Source of the DNA: DATEOR01 sp046734455
GTDB lineage: Bacteria; Actinomycetota; Thermoleophilia; Gaiellales; Gaiellaceae
Direction: 5' to 3'
DNA length: 28,679 bases
Assembly (NCBI GenBank): GCA_046734455.1
Contig: JBKPRJ010000096.1
Span: forward strand, 1-28,679
The notes below the pieces were generated by a model. It did no database searches, was not told the DNA's origin, and was given only the letters and a program-made list of their open reading frames with translations. Numbering within the stretch: the stretch's first letter is position 1; each line of letters starts with the position of its first letter. The position numbers were made by a program, and so were the translations under genes. Shown piece after piece: positions 1 to 5,625 of the stretch.

Positions 1-456
1 TCCCGAGCGCCGATTCTCGGGGATCACCCAGCCGTCCTCCGGGTGGGCCTCGCGAATGTAGACGGCGAGGAACGCGACCTCGCCGCGGTGCCGCTCCGCC
101 AGGTCATCGAGCGCGCCGACCTGCGCGCGAAACGGCGGTCAGGTATACGACCCGAAGACGAGCGCCACGGGCCGGCCTGCACCGAATTCGGACAGACGGA
201 TGCTCGCGCCGCCGTCCACGAGCGGGAGCTCGAAGTCCGGCGCTGGATCGCCAACGTCGATCTCAGACGTCATCAGGTCCCGGTAGTCGGCGCGCCCCAT
301 GACGTCCTGTAGGCCGAGCGGTGAGTCCTTCGGAGCGAGCCGGCGGCCGTGGCGGACCTGGGAGACGATCATTCCGGGAACCGACCACGGCGGATCCACG
401 GGGCTTCCCCGCGACACCGTTCGCATGTACGCGAGCGCCTCGCGTGGAGTGGGCAC
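1..456 (-). CDS. Deiodinase-like thioredoxin-fold selenoprotein, 5' part, in-frame UGA = predicted Sec
   Basis: The gene starts with GTG at 456 and is cut by the left window edge after 152 codons. Residues about 67-105 read GDPAPDFELPLVDGG and then a thioredoxin-like beta strand ending VALVFGSYT. The next codon (residue 106) is TGA at 139-141, and the same frame continues PPFRAQ and then FLAVYIREAHPEDGW. In iodothyronine deiodinases the catalytic selenocysteine lies in a GS-C-T-U-PPF motif and is followed by an EAH-x-DGW segment, so conservation on both sides of the UGA argues for read-through as selenocysteine rather than termination. The family reduces substrates through a selenol; the bacterial substrate is not known to me. 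The start is supported by a TANNNT hexamer six bases upstream. No sel genes lie in the window. The alternative is a Cys or Ser codon mutated to a stop, or a sequencing error. Confidence 0.75.
111..128 (-). promoter_or_regulatory. Candidate bacterial SECIS hairpin downstream of UGA
   Basis: Sixteen bases after the UGA, the minus strand reads GCGCGC-AGGTCG-GCGCGC, a perfect 6-bp stem with a six-base loop carrying a G in its second position. Bacterial SECIS elements sit inside the coding region just 3' of the UGA and usually present a G in the first two loop bases. A competing stem CAGGTC/GACCTG (100-123) with a 12-base loop beginning GG would also fit. Which one forms, or whether SelB binds it, cannot be decided by eye. 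Confidence 0.45.
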
Positions 457-462
457 GGCCCG

Positions 463-468
463 AGCCTA
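463..468 (-). promoter_or_regulatory. -10 element (TAGGCT) of the deiodinase-like gene
   Basis: TAGGCT on the minus strand is followed by six bases and the GTG start at 456. This spacing puts the transcript start at or next to the start codon, as in a leaderless mRNA. No Shine-Dalgarno sequence is visible. Confidence 0.5.
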
Positions 469-582
469 CCGAGAGTCAGTCGGCTTGCGGGTCGTCGTCG
501 GCGTCGCCCTGCTCCTCTTCGGGGTCGGGCATGGGAGTGCCCTCCTCCGTGGGTTCGGGTTCTTGCTCCGAAGGTGCCTGAG

Positions 583-588
583 TATCCT
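583..588 (+). promoter_or_regulatory. -10 element (TATCCT) of thrS
   Basis: TATCCT is followed by eight bases and the thrS ATG at 597. There is no Shine-Dalgarno-like sequence between them, so the mRNA is probably leaderless. The same hexamer precedes the ArsR gene near 27412. Confidence 0.5.
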
Positions 589-596
589 CTGCGTTC

Positions 597-2492
597 ATGG
601 TGAAAGTCGTTCTTCCCGATGACTCGGAGCTCGAACTTCCTGACGGTGCGACCGGCCTCGACGCCGCGCGCGCGATCGGCCCGAAGCTGGCCGAGCAGGC
701 GGTTCTCCTGCGTTCGAACGGCAGTGTTCGCGACCTGCGGCTGCCGGTCTCGGACGGCGAGCGCATCCAGATCCTGACCTCCCGGGACAAGGACGACCCG
801 GACGCCCTCTACGTCCTCCGCCACTCGGCCGCACACCTTCTCGCCGAGGCGGCGCGCCGGCTTTTCCCGGGCACCAAGGTCGCCATCGGCCCGCCGATCG
901 AGAACGGCTTCTACTACGACTTCGAGTTCCCGGAGCCGGTGACGGAGGCCGACCTCGAGCGTCTGGAGGAGGAGATCCGGCGGGAGATCGCTGAAGGGCG
1001 CGTCTGGGAACGCGAGGAGATCGCCCGCGACGACGCGCGCAAACGCTTCGAGGACGAGGGTGAGCCGTACAAGGTCGAGCTCGTCGACACGGCCGAGGGC
1101 GACATCTCGCTCTACAAGCAGGGCGACTTCGTCGACCTCTGCCGCGGCCCGCACCTCCAGGATGCGAAGCCCATCAAGGCCGTGAAGCTGCTGTCGCTCG
1201 CGGGCGCCTACTGGCGCGGCGACGAGACGAAGCCGCAGCTCACGCGCGTCTACGGCACGGCGTTCTACGACCCGAAAGACCTCGAGGCGTACCTGCACCG
1301 GATCGAGGAGGCCAAGCGCCGCGACCACCGCCGGCTCGGCAAGGACCTCGACCTCTTCGAGTTCTCAGAGGCCTCGCCCGGGATGCCGTTTTGGCACCCG
1401 CGCGGGATGGTCATCTGGAACGTCCTCGAGGACCTGCGCCGGCGCGAGAACGTCAGGCGCGGCTACGACGAGGTGCGCACGCCGCTCCTCTACGACTCCG
1501 AGCTCTGGCGCACCTCGGGGCACTGGGACAAGTACCAGGAGCACATGTTCCGGCTCGAGATCGAGGGGCGCGATTTCGGCCTCAAGCCGATGAACTGCCC
1601 GGGCCACTGCCTCCTCTACTCGCTCTCGCCGCATTCCTACCGGGAGCTGCCGCTCCGCCTCGCCGAGGCGGGGAACCTGCACCGCAACGAGCTCTCGGGG
1701 GTCCTCCACGGCCTTCTGCGCGTTCGCCACTTCGTCCAGGACGACGCGCACATCTACTGCACCTACGAGCAGATCCAGGACGAGCTCATCGCCTGCCTCG
1801 ACTACGCGTACCACCTCTACGACCTCTTCGAGCTGAACATGCGGGTCGAGCTCTCGCTCCGGCCGGAGAACAAGCTCGGCACCGACGAGGAGTGGGATTT
1901 CGCCGAGGAAGAGCTCCGCAAGGCGCTCGCAACCCAAGGGCTCGACTACGTCGAGAGCCAGGGCGAGGGCTCCTTCTACGGGCCCAAGATCGACCTGCAC
2001 ATGGACGACTCCCTCGGCCGGAGCTGGCAGCTCGGCACCGTCCAGCTCGATCTGCAGATGCCGAAGCGCTTCGGGCTCGTCTTCCAGGGCGACGACAACG
2101 CCGAGCACACGCCGGCGATGATCCACCGCGCCCTCCTCGGCTCGCTGGAGCGCTTCGTCGGCATCTACCTCGAGCACACCGGCGGGGACCTTCCGCTCGT
2201 GCTCGCGCCCGAGCAGGTGCGCGTCCTGGCCATCTCCGAGCGCTTCGCCGCGGACGCCGAGTCGCTGGCGGACGATCTCCGCGTGCACGGCTTCCGTGCC
2301 TCCGTGGACGAGCGTGAGGAGACGCTGGGGCGCAAGATCCGGGACGCCGAGCTGGCCAAGATCCCCTACGTCGTCGTCTGGGGCGAGCGGGAGTCCCTCG
2401 ACGCGCTCGCGGTCCGGCGGCGCGGCGGTGAGCAGTCGACCATCGGCTGGGAAGCCCTTCTGAGCGAGCTCCAGGCTGCTGCTAAGCTGTAG
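597..2492 (+). CDS. thrS: Threonyl-tRNA synthetase
   Basis: This 631-residue class II synthetase charges tRNA-Thr in the cytosol. Its length matches the full bacterial form. An N-terminal TGS domain (about 1-62) is followed by the editing domain with HSAAH (His76, His80) and Cys182/His186 of the CRGPH motif, which clears Ser-tRNA(Thr). The catalytic core has motif 2 as SGVLHGLLRVR and zinc ligands Cys334 (in MNCPGH), His385 (in QDDAH) and His510; the C-terminal anticodon-binding domain starts near 535. The ATG at 597 gives the start of the TGS domain directly. It is the first gene of the translation block, separated from infC by a 145-base leader with a terminator-like hairpin. Confidence 0.98.
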   Translation: MVKVVLPDDSELELPDGATGLDAARAIGPKLAEQAVLLRSNGSVRDLRLPVSDGERIQILTSRDKDDPDALYVLRHSAAHLLAEAARRLFPGTKVAIGPPIENGFYYDFEFPEPVTEADLERLEEEIRREIAEGRVWEREEIARDDARKRFEDEGEPYKVELVDTAEGDISLYKQGDFVDLCRGPHLQDAKPIKAVKLLSLAGAYWRGDETKPQLTRVYGTAFYDPKDLEAYLHRIEEAKRRDHRRLGKDLDLFEFSEASPGMPFWHPRGMVIWNVLEDLRRRENVRRGYDEVRTPLLYDSELWRTSGHWDKYQEHMFRLEIEGRDFGLKPMNCPGHCLLYSLSPHSYRELPLRLAEAGNLHRNELSGVLHGLLRVRHFVQDDAHIYCTYEQIQDELIACLDYAYHLYDLFELNMRVELSLRPENKLGTDEEWDFAEEELRKALATQGLDYVESQGEGSFYGPKIDLHMDDSLGRSWQLGTVQLDLQMPKRFGLVFQGDDNAEHTPAMIHRALLGSLERFVGIYLEHTGGDLPLVLAPEQVRVLAISERFAADAESLADDLRVHGFRASVDEREETLGRKIRDAELAKIPYVVVWGERESLDALAVRRRGGEQSTIGWEALLSELQAAAKL

Positions 2493-2520
2493 GCCTGCAA
2501 GCAGGAGATTCGTTCCTCAC

Positions 2521-2600
2521 CTCCCAAGCCGCGGGCTTCGCGGAGGTTCAACCGAAAACGGTGAGTTGACGAAGCTGCTGCGCGCAGCTTTTTGTTTTGT
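2521..2600 (+). terminator. Structured infC leader with intrinsic terminator/attenuator
   Basis: Between thrS and infC there is a first hairpin (CCGCG/CGCGG, 2529-2543) and then AAGCTGC-TGCGC-GCAGCTT (2572-2590) running into a T-rich tail at 2589-2600. This is one of only two T-tailed hairpins I see in the window, and genes on both sides point the same way. It therefore looks like a partial terminator or attenuator controlling infC-rpmI-rplT. Operons of this kind are autoregulated through leader RNA in several bacteria (IF-3 or L20 control); that this leader does so is inference. Confidence 0.6.
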
Positions 2601-2637
2601 CTAAGAGGAGGAAGCAGCACAACTTGGTGACGTTTCA

Positions 2638-3219
2638 GTGAGGCCGCGGCGCAGATTCGACCAGGCCCGGCCGGTTCAGGATCAGACCCGGATCAACGAG
2701 GCCATCCGCGCCTCGAAGGTGCGCCTGGTTGACGAAGACGGCTCGCAGGTCGGCGTGAAGACGCGAGACGAAGCGCTCGAGTACGCCTACTCCAAGGATC
2801 TCGACCTCGTCGAGGTCGCTTCGGGGGCCGATCCGCCGGTCGCCCGGATCATGGACTACGGCAAGTACAAGTACGAGCAGGAGCAGAAGGCGAAGACGGC
2901 CCGCAAGCACCAGTCACAGATCCATGTCAAGGAAATCAAGATGCGGCCGAAGATCGGCGTCCACGACTACGAGACGAAGAAGGGCCATGTGGTCCGCTTC
3001 CTCAACTCGCGGGCGAAGGTGAAAGTCACGATCATGTTCCGAGGGCGCGAGCAGACGCATCCCGAACGCGGTCGAGACCTCCTCATGCGACTCGCCGAGG
3101 ACGTCAAGGAGATCGGGCAGATCGAATCGCCCCCGCTCCAGGACGGACGCAACATGGTCATGTTGCTCGGCCCGACGAAAGCCGCGGGAGCCCAACAGGT
3201 GGAGACAGCAAGTGCCTAA
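2638..3219 (+). CDS. infC: Translation initiation factor IF-3
   Basis: IF-3 binds the 30S subunit, prevents premature 50S joining and checks the initiator tRNA and start codon. The 193-residue reading has the N-terminal domain with RINEAIRASKVRLVDEDG (from about residue 18), the MDYGKYKYEQ hinge and the C-terminal RNA-binding domain with KEIKMRPKIGVHDYETK. The start is uncertain. GTG at 2638 has its GGAGG (2607-2611) 26 bases away, far too distant, and no ATG, GTG or TTG lies in frame between the upstream TAA at 2602 and that GTG. infC genes are known for unusual start codons, so a non-NTG start nearer the Shine-Dalgarno is possible. rpmI overlaps its 3' end. Confidence 0.96.
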   Translation: MRPRRRFDQARPVQDQTRINEAIRASKVRLVDEDGSQVGVKTRDEALEYAYSKDLDLVEVASGADPPVARIMDYGKYKYEQEQKAKTARKHQSQIHVKEIKMRPKIGVHDYETKKGHVVRFLNSRAKVKVTIMFRGREQTHPERGRDLLMRLAEDVKEIGQIESPPLQDGRNMVMLLGPTKAAGAQQVETASA

Positions 3220-3406
3220 GCAGAAGACGAACAAAGCGGCGAAGAAGCGCTTCAAAGTGTCAGGCGGCGGCAAGCTGCTGCGCCGGCATGCGATGAAGAG
3301 CCACAACCTCGAGAAGAAGAGCGCCAAGCGCAAGCGCGCGTTCACGAGCGACCAGCCGGTCGCCAAGCAGGACGAGCGCGAAGTGCGGCGGCTCCTCGGC
3401 CGGTAG
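3212..3406 (+). CDS. rpmI: 50S ribosomal protein L35
   Basis: This 64-residue very basic protein begins MPKQKTNKAAKKRFKVSGGGK, the usual L35 N-terminus, and is of normal length. It is a structural component of the large ribosomal subunit. It starts with GTG inside the last codons of infC (8-base overlap), so the two are translationally coupled; a GGTGGAG sequence lies just upstream. rplT follows after 14 bases. Confidence 0.97.
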   Translation: MPKQKTNKAAKKRFKVSGGGKLLRRHAMKSHNLEKKSAKRKRAFTSDQPVAKQDEREVRRLLGR

Positions 3407-3420
3407 GGGGAGAGAGAGCG

Positions 3421-3780
3421 ATGCCTCGCGTCAAGCGATCCGTCCACGCGCGCAAGAAGCGCCGCAAGCTCCTCGCCGAGGCGAAGGGATTCAGCGGGCA
3501 GCCGCGGGTCTCTTACCGGAAGGCGAAGGAACAGGTCATGAAGGCCGACGTCCACGCCTACCGCGACCGTAAGCGCAAGAAGCGCGTCTTCCGCCGCCTC
3601 TGGATCATCCGCATCAATGCGGCCGCCCGGAAGGAAGGGCTCTCCTACAACCAGTTCCTCTCGGGTATGCGCAAGGCGAACATCGACCTCGACCGCAAGG
3701 TGCTCGCCGACATCGCAGTGAACGACCCAGCCGCCTTCTCTGCCATCGCCGCCCAGGCCAAAGCGGCCCTCGAAGCCTAG
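3421..3780 (+). CDS. rplT: 50S ribosomal protein L20
   Basis: The 119-residue protein opens MPRVKRSVHARKKRRKLL and contains YRDRKRKKRVFRRLWIIRINAA, typical of L20, an early 23S rRNA-binding assembly protein. A purine-rich GGGGGAGAGAGAG stretch lies just before its ATG. It closes the infC-rpmI-rplT trio; in other bacteria L20 represses this operon, and the leader before infC would be the place to look for such a target here. Confidence 0.98.
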   Translation: MPRVKRSVHARKKRRKLLAEAKGFSGQPRVSYRKAKEQVMKADVHAYRDRKRKKRVFRRLWIIRINAAARKEGLSYNQFLSGMRKANIDLDRKVLADIAVNDPAAFSAIAAQAKAALEA

Positions 3781-3788
3781 AGGCGAAG

Positions 3789-4760
3789 CTGAGCGAGTCC
3801 ACCGCTGAGGTCTTCCGCCGGATGGCGGACGACTTTGAGCAGGGAGGCTCGAAGCTCTACGCGTCGCTCGCGCGCTCGCTCGCCGACGACTCCGTCGTGG
3901 AGGCCATCGTTGGAGATCACGAGCCGCGCTGGGAGGCGCCGCTCCGCCTGTTCGGAGGCGTCCACTACCTCGAGCTCGCGGGGATGGTGCAGCACCCGTG
4001 GGCCAAGCTCCGCGGCGTCCTCGAGGCGAACCGTGACTGGCTGGCGCGCTTCGTCGCGGAGCAGCCCATCCAGACGAACGAGGTGCAGCGCTGCTGGGGT
4101 CTCCTGCCGGCGTTCCTGACCGTCGCCGATGGGCGGCGGCTCGACCTGATCGAGCTCGGCCCGAGCGGCGGGCTGAACCTCTACTGGGATCGCTACGCGT
4201 ACCGGTACGGCGAGGGGAGGTGGGGCGATCGTGCCGCCGGCCTCGAGCTCTCGGGACGTGCCGAGGGCGGCCCTCCGAGCGACCTTCTCCGCACGACCGC
4301 CGAGGTCGATCGGCGCATCGGCATCGACCGCAGGCCCGTGGACGTGACGACGGATCACGGCGCGCGGCTCCTCGAAGCCTTCGTCTGGGCCGACCAGACG
4401 GACCGGCTCGAGCGTGTTCGGCGCGCGATCGAGATCGCACGGGAGGATCCGCCGCGGCTCCTCGACGGCGACTACGTCGAGGTGCTTCCGGCGCTCCTTG
4501 CCGGGCGCGACCTCGATGCGCTCACGGTCGTCTACCACTCGGTCTCGACGGTCTATCTTCGCCAGGAGGAGCGCGACCGGCTCGACGAGGCCCTCGCGGC
4601 GGAAGGGCGGCGCGGCTCGCTGGCCCGGATCTCGTACGAGGTCGACCGCGATACGCCGACGTTCTACGGCTTCGCGCTCGACGTCGACACGTGGCCGGGC
4701 GGGCACCGACGCCTCGCGCGCTTGGACGGGCACGCGAACACCCTGGAATGGGTCGCGTGA
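3789..4760 (+). CDS. DUF2332 family protein
   Basis: Recognised as DUF2332 from the motif DLIELGPSGGLNLYWDRYAYRYG near the middle and the C-terminal YHSVSTVYLRQEERDRL region. The function is unknown; the fold is thought to resemble SAM-dependent methyltransferases, which is only inference here. The first ATG in frame is at 3822, but the eleven codons before it read LSESTAEVFRRM, which match how members of this family normally begin (TAE-FRR). I therefore place the start at CTG 3789, with GAGG five bases upstream. ATG 3822 remains the conservative alternative (312 residues). It lies 8 bases after rplT and shares its final bases with the following methyltransferase gene. Confidence 0.85.
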   Translation: MSESTAEVFRRMADDFEQGGSKLYASLARSLADDSVVEAIVGDHEPRWEAPLRLFGGVHYLELAGMVQHPWAKLRGVLEANRDWLARFVAEQPIQTNEVQRCWGLLPAFLTVADGRRLDLIELGPSGGLNLYWDRYAYRYGEGRWGDRAAGLELSGRAEGGPPSDLLRTTAEVDRRIGIDRRPVDVTTDHGARLLEAFVWADQTDRLERVRRAIEIAREDPPRLLDGDYVEVLPALLAGRDLDALTVVYHSVSTVYLRQEERDRLDEALAAEGRRGSLARISYEVDRDTPTFYGFALDVDTWPGGHRRLARLDGHANTLEWVA

Positions 4761-5473
4761 TCACATCGGCCTCCAATCCGCGCCTCAAGCTCGTTCGCAA
4801 GCTCGCCTCGGGCCGGCAGCGCTCCAAGCTCGGGCTCTTCGTGTGCGAGGGTGAGGATCTCGTCTCCGCAGGCCTCGCGGCCGGAATCCGGCCGGTCGAG
4901 GCGCTCGTCGATGCGGAGCGGCCCGTCGAAGTCGGCGGGCTGGAGGGCGCGGAGGAAGTAGAGCCCAGCCTGCTGGCCGAGCTCTCGTCGCTGGCCCACC
5001 CGCCCCGCATCCTCGCTGTCTTTCGCCGGGCCGACTTGCCGCGGGAGTTGACCGCGCCGACCGGGCTCGCGCTCTGGCACGTCGCCGACCCCGGGAACGT
5101 GGGCACCCTCGTTCGCACCGCTGACGCGCTCGGGCCGGCCTTCTTCGCACTCTCGCCCGGATGCGCCGACCCGACCTCCCCGAAAGCCCTTCGCGCCTCG
5201 ATGGGCGCGATCTTCCGCGTCCCGACCGGGAGCTTCGACGACGCGCCTCGACCGTGGATCGGGCTCGTGCCGCGCGGCGGGACCGCGCTCGCTGACACCG
5301 AGCTCGGCGAGCGGGCGACCTTCGTCCTCGGCGCCGAGCGCGAGGGGCTTCCCGAGGACGTGGCCGCATCCTGCGACGCCTTCGCCTCGATTCCGCTCGC
5401 CGACGAGGCGGAGTCCCTGAACGTCGCCGCAGCTGGGGCGATCGCGCTCTACGAGCGCGCGCGCCGACAGTAA
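4757..5473 (+). CDS. SpoU/TrmH-type RNA 2'-O-methyltransferase (TsnR-like)
   Basis: The 238-residue protein should methylate a ribose 2'-OH in rRNA or tRNA using SAM. The N-terminal substrate-binding part starts ITSASNPRLKLVRKL. The three SPOUT motifs are visible: ADPGNVGTLVRTADALG (motif 1, Asn and catalytic Arg), FVLGAEREGLPEDV (motif 2) and IPLADEAESLNVAAAGAIALYE (motif 3). GTG 4757 overlaps the TGA of DUF2332 as GTGA; ATG 4748 is an alternative start. A methyltransferase of this family between rplT and pheS is common in Actinobacteria. The exact target nucleotide cannot be read from sequence. Confidence 0.92.
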   Translation: MITSASNPRLKLVRKLASGRQRSKLGLFVCEGEDLVSAGLAAGIRPVEALVDAERPVEVGGLEGAEEVEPSLLAELSSLAHPPRILAVFRRADLPRELTAPTGLALWHVADPGNVGTLVRTADALGPAFFALSPGCADPTSPKALRASMGAIFRVPTGSFDDAPRPWIGLVPRGGTALADTELGERATFVLGAEREGLPEDVAASCDAFASIPLADEAESLNVAAAGAIALYERARRQ

Positions 5474-5531
5474 GTTCGACACCGGCGGAGGCGACGGCAC
5501 CGCGCAGCCCGACTGACCGGCCTCACAAACC

Positions 5532-5621
5532 CAGCCTTGTGTTTCACGAGCACAAAGTCGTTTCCCGATGAAACCAGCGCATCACGGGTTGATTGGATCC
5601 GTTCCGAGAAACACAAGGCTG
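5532..5621. repeat. 90-bp element bounded by 14-bp perfect inverted repeats (MITE-like)
   Basis: CAGCCTTGTGTTTC at 5532-5545 is matched exactly by its reverse complement at 5608-5621; allowing one mismatch the arms extend inward to 17 bases. A second small inverted pair GTTTC/GAAAC sits inside (5560-5574). The element is more AT-rich than its surroundings and fills the gap between two convergent genes, ending four bases after the DUF2207 stop. It could be a small non-autonomous mobile element or a bidirectional transcription end. I see no obvious target-site duplication in the flanks. Confidence 0.6.
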
Positions 5622-5625
5622 CCTT

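Noticed and set aside
476..598. A 40-codon acidic ORF on the minus strand starting opposite the thrS ATG
   Set aside because: Composition (Glu, Asp, Pro, Gln) resembles a disordered peptide, but its ATG shares bases with the thrS start, it has no TANNNT at the usual spacing and no close Shine-Dalgarno, and the gene behind it has its own promoter.
369..4733. Long open frames opposite thrS, infC and the DUF2332 gene
   Set aside because: They are the usual antisense frames of GC-rich genes: Arg/Ala/Leu/Val-rich, with no recognisable domain, while the plus-strand genes are certain.
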